Source: Firmicutes bacterium AM55-24TS
Lineage (GTDB): Bacteria > Bacillota > Clostridia > UBA1381
NCBI GenBank assembly: GCA_003460745.1
Contig: QTVU01000018.1
Coordinates: 1 to 55,762 of the forward strand
Length of the DNA: 55,762 bases
Reading direction: 5' to 3'
Of this stretch, positions 48,252 through 55,762 are shown piece by piece. A model generated the notes under the pieces. That model was not told the DNA's origin. It searched no databases and saw nothing but the letters and a program-made list of their open reading frames with translations. Each line of letters starts with the position of its first letter. The first letter of the stretch is position 1. The position numbers and the translations under genes are program-made.

Positions 48252-49128
48252 ACCAAAACTATATGTTATGTGTGGTTTGTCCGGAAGTGGCAAATCTACT
48301 ATTGCAAAACAGATTACAAATGATAATCCTGATACAGTTATTATATCAACTGATATGATACGAGAACAATTAACCGGCGAAATCGGAGACCAATCTCAGA
48401 ATGATGAAGTCTTTGAAATTTTTCATACACTAATCCGAAAGCGTTTGGAGAATAAATACAATGTGATAGCTGATGCAACAAATATTACAATGAAATCTCG
48501 CCGGGCAATTCTAAATAAGGTTAACGGATTAGACATAGAAAAGATTTGTTACATAATACCGAAACCATTCGAGTGGTGTCAACAAGATAATAAAAATAGA
48601 CCACACCCTGTTCCCGATGAAGTGTTGGAAAAGCAAATTAGAAGATTTGAAATCCCTTTCATTGAGGAAGGGTGGAGCAAGATTATTATTCATGATGAAT
48701 TTAAAAATCATGTGAGAAATTTGGTTAATGAAATAGCTTATATGGGAGATTTCGACCAAAAGAATCCTCATCACACAATGGATTTGTACAAGCATTGTTT
48801 AAATACTAAGAAATTAATGAAAGAAAAGGGTTATGAAAATCCTTGGCTGGGCGGTGCGATGATGCATGACTTAGGTAAATTGTCAACTCAAACATTTGAT
48901 GATCTTGGCATAGCTCATTACTTTGACCATCACGCATACGGTTCGTATTTTGTATTGAGTCGAATACCTCAAAATTTAGAAGTATTAGACATATGTTTCC
49001 TTATCAATTATCATATGTTGCCGTTTAGTTGGGAAAGTGAAAAAACGAAACAACGCTGGCGAAAAAGATTCGGAGAATATAAGTATAAGATACTTATGGA
49101 TTTTCATGAATGCGATATACAGAGGTGA
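48244..49128 (+). CDS. Polynucleotide kinase fused to an HD phosphohydrolase (294 aa)
   Basis: Walker A GLSGSGKST (residues 11-19) with Asp37 (ISTDMIR) is the T4-Pnk-type 5'-OH kinase. After about residue 165 comes an HD domain (PHHTMDLYKHC, MMHDLGK with His208-Asp209, HYFDHHAYG). T4 Pnkp uses a HAD domain for 3' end cleaning; here the HD domain probably plays that role on 2',3'-cyclic or 3'-phosphate ends. Start at 48244 rather than 48229, because GAGGTG serves it. Confidence 0.9.
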   Translation: MSKPKLYVMCGLSGSGKSTIAKQITNDNPDTVIISTDMIREQLTGEIGDQSQNDEVFEIFHTLIRKRLENKYNVIADATNITMKSRRAILNKVNGLDIEKICYIIPKPFEWCQQDNKNRPHPVPDEVLEKQIRRFEIPFIEEGWSKIIIHDEFKNHVRNLVNEIAYMGDFDQKNPHHTMDLYKHCLNTKKLMKEKGYENPWLGGAMMHDLGKLSTQTFDDLGIAHYFDHHAYGSYFVLSRIPQNLEVLDICFLINYHMLPFSWESEKTKQRWRKRFGEYKYKILMDFHECDIQR

Positions 49129-49140
49129 TAAAGGAAATAT

Positions 49141-49548
49141 ATGAGTAAAGAGTTATCTAATAGAGAACAAAAGTTTCGGGATGAGTATATGGATATTTTG
49201 TATCAGGCTATAAGGAAAGAACATCCACCTGGGAAATACCTTCTCTTAGACAAGGACGATTTGAGAAAATTGACGGAACTGTTCAAAAGAGTTTATCAAG
49301 AAGGAGAATATATCGATATGAATGATATTAAAGAATTTCTTACAAAAGAGCATAAAGAACTTATTCATAAGAAAATTGTAAAAACAATTGAGGATATGGA
49401 CTTTACTTCCATAATACAAGATTTTATCAAAGATGAATTAGATTATGTCAAATGCAATGCTAATGTTGATGCATTCTTAGAAAATCAGATTATAGAAATT
49501 ATCCATCAGCATTTAGTCAAGAGCGGTTTGTTAAAGGAGAATAATTAA
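49141..49548 (+). CDS. Hypothetical helical protein (135 aa) in the RNA-repair operon
   Basis: MSKELSNREQKFRDEYMDIL, all helical, charged, with IKDELDYVKCNANVDAFLEN. AAAGGA upstream. Its position between kinase and phosphoesterase suggests a subunit or specificity factor; no family recognised. Confidence 0.75.
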   Translation: MSKELSNREQKFRDEYMDILYQAIRKEHPPGKYLLLDKDDLRKLTELFKRVYQEGEYIDMNDIKEFLTKEHKELIHKKIVKTIEDMDFTSIIQDFIKDELDYVKCNANVDAFLENQIIEIIHQHLVKSGLLKENN

Positions 49549-49550
49549 GC

Positions 49551-50117
49551 ATGAACTATTTTATTTCAGATTTACATTTGGGTCATAAGAATGTTTTAAA
49601 GTTTGATAATCGTCCATTTATCAATATAGAAGAACATGACAAAACAATTATTGATAATTGGAATAGCAAAGTTAATGATAATGACGATGTATATGTCTTG
49701 GGTGATATTAGTTGGCACAATGCCACCAAAACTATTGAAATTTTTAAACAGTTAAAAGGGCACATACATTTAGTTCAAGGAAATCATGACAATAGAATAT
49801 TAAAAAACAAAGAATTATACAACTTGTTTGTCGAGGTTGTAGATTACAAGGAACTAAAAATTGACAATGAAGTTTCAGTTGTTCTATGTCATTATCCAAT
49901 GCCATGTTTTAAAAATCATTACTATGATTGGATACATCTTTATGGGCACGTACATAATAGTTTTGAAGAAAATATGATACAACATTTTAGATATGAAATG
50001 GGAGCATTATATGATAAACCTTGTCATATGTACAATGTCGGTGCGATGATGAAGTATATGGATTATACACCGAGAACACTAGAAGAAATTAGAACAGGAT
50101 GGATATTAGAATCATAA
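49551..50117 (+). CDS. Calcineurin-like phosphoesterase of the RNA-repair operon (188 aa)
   Basis: Motifs SDLHLGH (Asp7, His9), VLGDISW, GNHDNR, CHYPM and GHVHNS are complete. This compact type is frequent in phages and sits in RNA-repair operons as a candidate 2',3'-cyclic phosphodiesterase or phosphatase. Two bases separate it from the previous gene. Substrate inferred from context. Confidence 0.9.
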   Translation: MNYFISDLHLGHKNVLKFDNRPFINIEEHDKTIIDNWNSKVNDNDDVYVLGDISWHNATKTIEIFKQLKGHIHLVQGNHDNRILKNKELYNLFVEVVDYKELKIDNEVSVVLCHYPMPCFKNHYYDWIHLYGHVHNSFEENMIQHFRYEMGALYDKPCHMYNVGAMMKYMDYTPRTLEEIRTGWILES

Positions 50118-50196
50118 GATAGGGTGTCATGATAAAAATGTTCGTAAGGTCTAATTGGAAAACTATAAGTAGGAATAAGATTATAGAGGTGATAAA

Positions 50197-50367
50197 TTGA
50201 AAGTATACAATACTTGTTGTAAAGTTAGTAATTATTGTACTGGCGAATTAGAAGAAGTGTTAAATCAATATTCAGATTATGGGTTCAATTTGGTTTCAAC
50301 GCTTATTGCAAAGAATGAATGTGACATAGATGTTATGTATTTGTTTTTTACAAAAGTATGCGAATAA
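50197..50367 (+). CDS. Small DUF4177-like protein (56 aa)
   Basis: TTG start at 50197 after GAGGTG. MKVYNTCCKVSNYCTGELEE then LNQYSDYGFNLVSTLIAKNE follows the 'LNxYGxxGWELVS' pattern of DUF4177-like small beta proteins. No known function. Confidence 0.55.
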   Translation: MKVYNTCCKVSNYCTGELEEVLNQYSDYGFNLVSTLIAKNECDIDVMYLFFTKVCE

Positions 50368-50426
50368 TTAGCAACCTAATGAAAATTAAATTTCAATTCG
50401 ATTGACAGAAAGAAAGGATGAGGTTA

Positions 50427-50723
50427 ATGTATCCATATTATAAATTAAGAAGAACAGAAGAAGATAAAGAGTTTTTCTTTAATAATATCGGATTATTCAA
50501 TTTCTGGGATGAATATTTGATTTTACATACTCCCAAAATGAAAGATTATTATTGGTGTGTTGTAAACAGAACTGATAAAAAGTTTTCTGGCTCGAAACTA
50601 AACAATGAAGTAGAAGTTGAAGCAACACAAGTAATGAATAAGTCATTTGAGGAAAGAAAACCAGAAGAAATGTATGAAGACTTCCCAGAATTGAAAGATA
50701 TTGAATGTATTAATTATGAATAA
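50427..50723 (+). CDS. Hypothetical protein (98 aa)
   Basis: MYPYYKLRRTEEDKEFFFNN; I prefer 50427 over the ATG at 50418, which overlaps the AAAGGATGAGG site. Aromatic-rich with an acidic C-terminus (EEMYEDFPELKDIE). Last gene before the replication leader. Confidence 0.7.
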   Translation: MYPYYKLRRTEEDKEFFFNNIGLFNFWDEYLILHTPKMKDYYWCVVNRTDKKFSGSKLNNEVEVEATQVMNKSFEERKPEEMYEDFPELKDIECINYE

Positions 50724-51016
50724 AAAATAGACAACCAACTCCTCGACCAAAATTTGTTGATTGCCTATATAAAAGGATACTTCGTAATGGGATATGCCAT
50801 TAGTCTGTACTTTTATATTCTAACATAATTTTGCAGAAATATCAAGTATTATTTTTATCATTTTGTTTGGGTGGGAATTAGCATACCCTTGGACAATCTG
50901 TGTCCATAAACCACTGTTCATATAGTTCACATAAATTTAATTCTATGTTCCGTCCATTTGGGCGTTCAGATAGATTTTATTACGTTAATTTTTATTTCAA
51001 GGAGGATTTTATTTTA
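50724..51016 (+). other. 293-nt leader before the replication genes
   Basis: An open frame runs from about 50900 in phase with the next gene but has no start with a ribosome site, so the region is treated as non-coding. Hairpins: AATGG-GATATG-CCATT (50786-50801) and GGACA-ATCTG-TGTCC (50891-50905). GGGT/ACCC (50869-50888) may add a third. No promoter of good quality was seen. It could be a regulatory leader or the replication origin area. Confidence 0.4.
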
Positions 51017-52198
51017 ATGGCGAAAACAAAGAAAATACTAGAGAAAAAAAATTGGTCTAACTCGTTTATGCTTATTGGAGAAGCAAAAATTAATGATTAT
51101 ACATATAAGTTAGACGAAAAAGCTGGACAATCCGATTGGATTTATAACAGTTTGAATCTTGGTGTGTACTGTGGTGAAACTTGTGGAACTGTATATGCAG
51201 AACTTATGGGTGGTTACGGTGCAGAAAGAGATAATGTTATTTATGTTCATGGCAAGGACGAAAACGGCAAAGATGATTTTAGTAATAAATTTACTATTGA
51301 TTGGGAAGACAGATTTGATGAAACAATTCTAGAATCTGTGGGTGATCTTTGTTACTTAACTGTAGGCATTGAGAGAGATAAGGGTGGCAAGGTTTACTAT
51401 AAGAAATTTCTAGCACCATATGACATGATTGCATATATTAATGAAAATCTTGAAGATGGAATGGTTGTTAATGTAAAGGGCAACTTGAAATATTCTATGT
51501 ATAATGATGAATTGCAAGTTAAAAAGGAGATAAATAGCGTTGTTCTTTCTAAAGTTAATGACTCAAGTAAGTATTGTGCTAAATTCACACAGACAATGCT
51601 ATTAACAAAAGATAGTCTCGGCAAGGTAGATAAGACAACCGGCATTCTTCCGATCTATGCAAAGGTGTTGGACTACATTAAGGAATACAAAGGTAAGGAA
51701 GTAAGAGCTAATATTCCGTATAATAAGACATTTGAATTCGAGCTTGATTTATCAACACCTGACATTGCACAAAAAGTCATAGATAAGATATTTAAGGTTA
51801 GAAAAGATGTTACAGAAGTGACTTTTGAAGGAGATCTTATTGAGGGTGGTGCTTTAGTCACAGCAACAGAAGACGATCTTCCCGATGATATTAAAGCACT
51901 TATTGCAATCAATGTATTTACGCTTGAAGAGGCGCTTGCAAAGTGTACTGCAAATTCTGGACGAGAAAAAAGAATGGTTATTCGAAAGCCAGTTATTAAA
52001 CTAGTCGAAGATAAAGAGGGCAACAAAACTCCTGTTATTCAGAAGTTTGAAAGAAAATACGAAGAAGAAGACTTGATTCCTGATTTTATGTATAGCACAG
52101 AAGATGAGGATTATGAAGATGAGATAGATGATGATACAGATTCAGATGAAAATGAAAGTACATCTAACGATGACAACGATTGGTTAAATAGACTGTAA
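51017..52198 (+). CDS. OB-fold ssDNA-binding-like protein with acidic tail (393 aa)
   Basis: ATG at 51017 behind CAAGGAGG. Residues about 105-190 (LCYLTVGIERDKGGKVYYKK, then MVVNVKGNLKYSMYNDELQV) look like an OB-fold. The C-terminus is an intensely acidic, disordered tail (DEDYEDEIDDDTDSDENE) ending DNDWLNRL, typical of single-stranded DNA-binding proteins that recruit partners. It immediately precedes recombinase-type and helicase genes. SSB-like role inferred from fold, tail and context. Confidence 0.72.
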   Translation: MAKTKKILEKKNWSNSFMLIGEAKINDYTYKLDEKAGQSDWIYNSLNLGVYCGETCGTVYAELMGGYGAERDNVIYVHGKDENGKDDFSNKFTIDWEDRFDETILESVGDLCYLTVGIERDKGGKVYYKKFLAPYDMIAYINENLEDGMVVNVKGNLKYSMYNDELQVKKEINSVVLSKVNDSSKYCAKFTQTMLLTKDSLGKVDKTTGILPIYAKVLDYIKEYKGKEVRANIPYNKTFEFELDLSTPDIAQKVIDKIFKVRKDVTEVTFEGDLIEGGALVTATEDDLPDDIKALIAINVFTLEEALAKCTANSGREKRMVIRKPVIKLVEDKEGNKTPVIQKFERKYEEEDLIPDFMYSTEDEDYEDEIDDDTDSDENESTSNDDNDWLNRL

Positions 52199-52231
52199 AT
52201 ATAAATATAAGTACGAATAAAAAATATAAAT

Positions 52232-52252
52232 GAGGTCGTAAAATGCGACCTC
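52232..52252. other. Hairpin between SSB-like and Sak4-like genes
   Basis: GAGGTCG pairs with CGACCTC across TAAAATG. On the + strand no T-run follows; on the - strand an A/T-rich tract does. Probably an RNA processing or pausing site. Confidence 0.45.
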
Positions 52253-52281
52253 AAAACAAATTAAACAAAGGAGATTTTTAT

Positions 52282-53421
52282 ATGGCATACGGAATAAAAA
52301 ATGTAGTTAAAATTGATCCATTGGCTTATAATATTGGCTTGATAGGAGAAAGTGGGATTGGTAAAACGACAATTATTAAGGAAATGTGTGAAAAACTTAC
52401 GGGTTCAAATGATGGTTATTTGTTTTTGGAATGTGGCAAGGAAGATGGTGCAGACGCAATTCAAGGTATTAATTATATTAATTGCCGTGAATGGTCTGCC
52501 GACTATGATGAGATAGAAAATTCTATTGGTTTCGAAGATGTGGTTGATGATATCATTGATAATAAAACTACAGAATATCCATTGTTGAGAACGGTTGTCA
52601 TTGATACATATGACCAATTGATTGATATCGCAAAAGCAGAGGTTATTGAAATGCATAACCGTGAAAATCCCGACAAACCAGTCAAATCAATTAAGGCTGC
52701 TTTTGGTGGCTATATGGCTGGCGAAGACAAAGCTGTAGATATGGTTTTAGAAAAGTTATGGAATTTAAAAAGAGTTGGTGTTTCATTTATCATTATTGGA
52801 CATGTTAAACGACGTGACCAAGAAGATATGTTTACTGACCAAAAGTATCGTTCGTTGACAACAAACATGTCAATAAGAGATTTTAATGCAATAAAAACAA
52901 AGCTTCATTTTTTGGGAGTGGCTTCCATTGATAGAGAAATTGTTCAGCAAAAAACAGGCAAAAAAGACAATAAAGGTAATGAAAAGATGAAAGGCGTAGT
53001 TGCTAAAGAAAGCAGAAAGATTACTTTTAGAGATGATTCTTATTGTATTGATAGCAAAAGTCGTTTCGCAGATATTGTTCCTGAAATTGAATTTACTCCA
53101 GACGCACTTATAAAAGCGATTACCGATGCAATTAAAGCAGAACAATCTAAGTCAGGCAAAACTTTTGAACAATCAAAGGCTGAGCAAGAATTAGAAACAG
53201 CAAAAAAGTTGAAAGAAGTAGCAAAAGCAGAGCAGGTAAAAAAAGAAACCAAAAAACTTGAAGATGTAGTTACACAAATTACAGATTATATTAAAAATAA
53301 TAAGTCCGATATGGACAAGATTAAGCCTATTATTGCCAAGACAAAAGAACTTGGATATGAAAATCCGACAACAATTAGTAAGGTTGAAGATGCTGAAATA
53401 GTATTAGAACTTATTTCGTAA
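52282..53421 (+). CDS. Sak4/RecA-like AAA ATPase (379 aa)
   Basis: ATG at 52282 follows AAAGGAG. Walker A GESGIGKTT (residues 22-30), Walker B LLRTVVIDTYDQ (around 107) and a sensor-like FIIIGHVKRR fit the phage RecA-like ATPase family (AAA_24, Sak4 group) that works with SSB in single-strand annealing and recombination. The last 100 residues are a charged repetitive helix (AEQSKSGKTFEQSKAEQELE). The SSB-like gene next door supports the assignment. Confidence 0.85.
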   Translation: MAYGIKNVVKIDPLAYNIGLIGESGIGKTTIIKEMCEKLTGSNDGYLFLECGKEDGADAIQGINYINCREWSADYDEIENSIGFEDVVDDIIDNKTTEYPLLRTVVIDTYDQLIDIAKAEVIEMHNRENPDKPVKSIKAAFGGYMAGEDKAVDMVLEKLWNLKRVGVSFIIIGHVKRRDQEDMFTDQKYRSLTTNMSIRDFNAIKTKLHFLGVASIDREIVQQKTGKKDNKGNEKMKGVVAKESRKITFRDDSYCIDSKSRFADIVPEIEFTPDALIKAITDAIKAEQSKSGKTFEQSKAEQELETAKKLKEVAKAEQVKKETKKLEDVVTQITDYIKNNKSDMDKIKPIIAKTKELGYENPTTISKVEDAEIVLELIS

Positions 53422-53429
53422 AATTCTAT

Positions 53430-53464
53430 ATGGGGACAACATGCACGATATATGTTGTTCCCAT
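53430..53464. other. 13-bp hairpin downstream of the Sak4-like gene
   Basis: ATGGGGACAACAT pairs with ATGTTGTTCCCAT (one wobble) across 9 bases. No T-run, so attenuation or stabilisation rather than full termination. AGGAGG of the next gene follows. Confidence 0.55.
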
Positions 53465-53483
53465 GAAATAGGAGGTTGATTTT

Positions 53484-53945
53484 ATGAGAGAAATAAGAAA
53501 AAAGGAAAATAAAAATCAAGAATTTTTTGATTTATGTAAATATATAGAAAGAGAAATTTTCAAATATGATGAAAATCAAAAATTAAAACAAGCATCCTGT
53601 TTGCAACTAAGAGGTCTTGTAAATGGCAAAGATTTTGGACATAGAGAATATAACGGAGAAAGTAAGTATCCAATTAAATCTGTTCTCATTGCATTTCAAA
53701 TAAACAAAAATAAAATATTAAATAGCATACAAGGGAAAAATTTTACTAATGAGATTTCTCAAATGAGATATATATGTAAAATTATTGAAAATGATATTCC
53801 CAATATATATATGAGATTAAAGAACGCAGAAAAGACGCAAGAAAGCATTCAGAATATGGACACGGATATTCTTTCTCATAACGGTGGTACATATCAGAAA
53901 AAAACAGAAGACCTAAAGAATGAACGATTAAATGAGTTATGGTAA
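53484..53945 (+). CDS. Hypothetical protein of the replication operon (153 aa)
   Basis: MREIRKKENKNQEFFDLCKY, helical; LQLRGLVNGKDFGHREYNGE followed by YPIKSVLIAFQINKNKI. It overlaps the helicase start by 14 bases. The position suggests a helicase loader or accessory, but no loader motif (Walker A) is present. Confidence 0.75.
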   Translation: MREIRKKENKNQEFFDLCKYIEREIFKYDENQKLKQASCLQLRGLVNGKDFGHREYNGESKYPIKSVLIAFQINKNKILNSIQGKNFTNEISQMRYICKIIENDIPNIYMRLKNAEKTQESIQNMDTDILSHNGGTYQKKTEDLKNERLNELW

Positions 53946-55464
53946 GGCGGCGAGGACAATAGCAACGAAAAATGTTACAAAAGGCAACAAGATAACTCCA
54001 TTTGAACAGGAGCTAATTGAGACAGTAAAGAAGATAAATGAATATAAAGAAGCTTGCGAAGCTAATGTGGTAAGTATTTTATATAAAAAGCCAGATTCAA
54101 TATTTGAAACCAATTTAACATTGGAAGAATTTCATAATAATATTTGGCGTGTGTATTGGACTATTGCAAATGATATAGTAAAAATTGAAAAGAAAAATGC
54201 ACTTGATGATATTACAGTTGGTTTGTATCTCGAAAAACACCCCAAATTAAGAAGCAAATATGAAGAATATGGTGGATATGACACCATTGTAAGTGCAAGT
54301 GCTTATGTAAATACAGAAAATCTATATGGATATATTCAGGAATTACGCAAGTGGAATAGTGTTATAAAATTAGCAAAACGTGGCTGCCCTGTGAGAGATA
54401 GATTAAGTGATTATTGTGATATGGCGGCTGAGGAAATCTATAATGAATGGGAGGCTTTTATTAATGATATATTTGTAAATATAGATTGCGATGTAAAAAG
54501 TTATGATATATGCGATGGTATTTATGATTTAATCGAAGAACTTGATGAGGGGCTGGCGATCGGGCTTCCATATCATAATATGGATATGATTACAAAAGAA
54601 ACAGGTGGGCAGTACTTAGGTTCTATTACATTAGTTGGGGGATTAAGCAATGTAGGAAAGTCTACATTTGCTAGAAACGCTACAGTCCCAACTGCAATAA
54701 AAGAAAAAGAACGTGTTGTTGCAATGATTAACGAAGATAACTTAAAAAAGTGGCAAAGAGAACTTCTTATATTTGTTGCAAATAACATAATTAAAGAGGA
54801 TTTACAAAAGCATATCGTCAGAGATGGACATTATCAAGACGACACAAAGGAATTGCTCTATAAAGCCGCTGATTGGATTAAAGAACAAACACAAAATCAT
54901 ATACTTACAATTGTTCCTTTTAAACAATATAAGACAAAGAATGCAATTAAAATTATAAAAAAATATTCGAGTATGGGTGTAAAATACTTTATTCTTGACA
55001 CATTTAAAATGGATGCTGGTGATGTAAGCGACAAATCTTGGCTTGAAATGCAACAGAACATGGTTGAGATTAATGATGTAATTAAACCCGAATCGAAGAA
55101 TCTACATATTCTTATTACATTCCAATTAGCAAAAGGAAGTGTAAAACAAAGATACTATACTCAAGATAATATTGGAATGTCAAAGAATATTATCGATCCC
55201 GCTTCGACTTGTATTATGATTCGTGATTTATATGATGATGAATATACTGGCGAAAAAAGAGAATTAAAAGTATATAGGCTTGAAGGGAAAAACGGCAAAA
55301 CGAAAATTCCAGTTAAGTTAGACAAGGACAAACATTATCAAATTGCTTTTATTATTAAAAATAGAGAAGGCTCTGCTAATAGATATCAAGTAGTATTTTC
55401 GCATGATATGTCAAGAAATATTATGCATGAAATTGGTATCACAAATGTGCCTGTTGATTTTTAA
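53932..55464 (+). CDS. dnaB: DnaB-type replicative helicase (510 aa)
   Basis: The N-terminal DnaB-N domain (EANVVSILYKKPDSIF near residue 43, ITVGLYLEKHPKLRSKYEEY) is followed by the RecA core: Walker A VGGLSNVGKST (about residues 235-245), Walker B YFILDTFKMDAGD and ILITFQLAKGS. Such helicases ring the lagging strand and unwind the fork. The primase begins 15 bases later and the SSB and Sak4-like genes precede it, so this is a classic phage replication core. Confidence 0.92.
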   Translation: MSYGKAARTIATKNVTKGNKITPFEQELIETVKKINEYKEACEANVVSILYKKPDSIFETNLTLEEFHNNIWRVYWTIANDIVKIEKKNALDDITVGLYLEKHPKLRSKYEEYGGYDTIVSASAYVNTENLYGYIQELRKWNSVIKLAKRGCPVRDRLSDYCDMAAEEIYNEWEAFINDIFVNIDCDVKSYDICDGIYDLIEELDEGLAIGLPYHNMDMITKETGGQYLGSITLVGGLSNVGKSTFARNATVPTAIKEKERVVAMINEDNLKKWQRELLIFVANNIIKEDLQKHIVRDGHYQDDTKELLYKAADWIKEQTQNHILTIVPFKQYKTKNAIKIIKKYSSMGVKYFILDTFKMDAGDVSDKSWLEMQQNMVEINDVIKPESKNLHILITFQLAKGSVKQRYYTQDNIGMSKNIIDPASTCIMIRDLYDDEYTGEKRELKVYRLEGKNGKTKIPVKLDKDKHYQIAFIIKNREGSANRYQVVFSHDMSRNIMHEIGITNVPVDF

Positions 55465-55479
55465 GGTGGTGAGTATTAT

Positions 55480-55762
55480 ATGACCGTTTTGGAGTTAAAA
55501 AAATATATTTTCCAAAAAGGTAAAATTGAATTTATTTTAAATGAGATTGGGTGCGGTCATATATTATACCACCCAGCCAAAGAATATTATAGTTGTTCAA
55601 ATTGTGATGGCGATAATAAAACGGCTATCAATATAAAAAATAATGAATATTTAGGCTGCAAAAATTATACAAGAGAAAAGTATTTTGACGATAATTCGGA
55701 TTTGCTCACTCTTGTACAGTATAATAAAAGCCTAAAAGATAAAAAATTTTCTTTTTTTGATA
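55480..55762 (+). CDS. DNA primase, N-terminal CHC2 zinc domain (cut by window end)
   Basis: MTVLELKKYIFQKGKIEFIL leads into CGHILYHPAKEYYSCSNC and YLGCKNYTREKYFDD, the CHC2-type zinc-finger arrangement at the start of DnaG-like primases. AAGGTGG site. Only 94 codons are in the window; the TOPRIM core would lie beyond it. Directly downstream of DnaB, the expected partner. Confidence 0.85.
   Translation, partial: MTVLELKKYIFQKGKIEFILNEIGCGHILYHPAKEYYSCSNCDGDNKTAINIKNNEYLGCKNYTREKYFDDNSDLLTLVQYNKSLKDKKFSFFD

Noticed and set aside
50900..51016. N-terminal extension of the SSB-like protein
   Set aside because: The frame is open, but its first start has no ribosome site, while CAAGGAGG serves the ATG at 51017 well.
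52232..52252. Rho-independent terminator after the SSB-like gene
   Set aside because: The stem is good, but no T-run follows on the + strand.
1..55762. Reassigned stop codons or tRNA genes
   Set aside because: TAA, TAG and TGA all end well-formed genes, so standard code fits; no cloverleaf-like sequence with the CCA-proximal and T-loop patterns was noticed.

Overview
The window is one continuous, very gene-dense, A+T-rich segment (by eye well under 40% GC) of a large temperate bacteriophage or phage-plasmid. The likely host is a gut-type Clostridia (Lachnospiraceae/Oscillospiraceae-like). This rests on strong AGGAGG-type ribosome sites, consensus sigma-A promoters, dozens of 40-200 codon genes running head to tail on the + strand, and a family repertoire typical of Firmicutes phages (ArdA, YopX, ImmA/IrrE, LexA-like repressor, Rnl1 RNA ligase, RlaP, TerD, DnaB, CHC2 primase). 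No terminase, capsid, tail, lysis, tRNA or rRNA gene was seen, so this is an early/accessory/replication arm. The host assignment is inference.

Layout. 0-0.45 kb: a small Cro/CI-type regulator (- strand) faces a consensus promoter flanked by two matching operators. 0.45-13 kb: a structured 400-nt leader, the antirestriction gene ardA, a ParB-like gene and a long train of small unknown genes. The train ends with a pair of related proteins next to a small ABC-type ATPase and a decayed TnpB/omega-RNA element. 13.1-14.3 kb: a tyrosine recombinase. 14.3-17 kb: a separately promoted cluster containing an AcrVA2-like anti-CRISPR gene. 17-19.2 kb: the only - strand block, an immunity module (ImmA/IrrE peptidase, two Xre regulators, LexA-like repressor) facing a rightward promoter whose spacer holds an operator.

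19.2-31.6 kb: a second early operon with a sigma-like factor, a DUF262 protein, a phosphoesterase, a hexapeptide-repeat protein, YopX, a phosphodiester-glycosidase-like protein and many small genes. 31.7-37 kb: a stress module with a Ca2+-type P-type ATPase, three TerD proteins and two membrane proteins. 37-41.9 kb: small genes, a cytosine-5 DNA methyltransferase, the wreck of a second one, and an apparently intact TnpB. 42-45.5 kb: two proteins sharing an almost identical N-terminal tag (VFETNSSSxHSL) directly upstream of a radical SAM enzyme. 46.1-50.1 kb: an RNA-repair operon (Rnl1 ligase, RlaP nucleotidyltransferase, kinase-HD protein, phosphoesterase). 51-55.8 kb: the replication/recombination core (OB-fold ssDNA-binding-like protein, Sak4-type ATPase, DnaB helicase, start of a CHC2 primase).

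Together the genes suggest a phage heavily invested in surviving host defence: ArdA against restriction, AcrVA2 against Cas12a, a methyltransferase for self-marking, RNA repair against anticodon nucleases, and possibly a Ter/calcium module for membrane or metal stress. Several genes carry single-base frameshifts or a lost start codon, which reads either as active gene decay or as indel error in the assembly.
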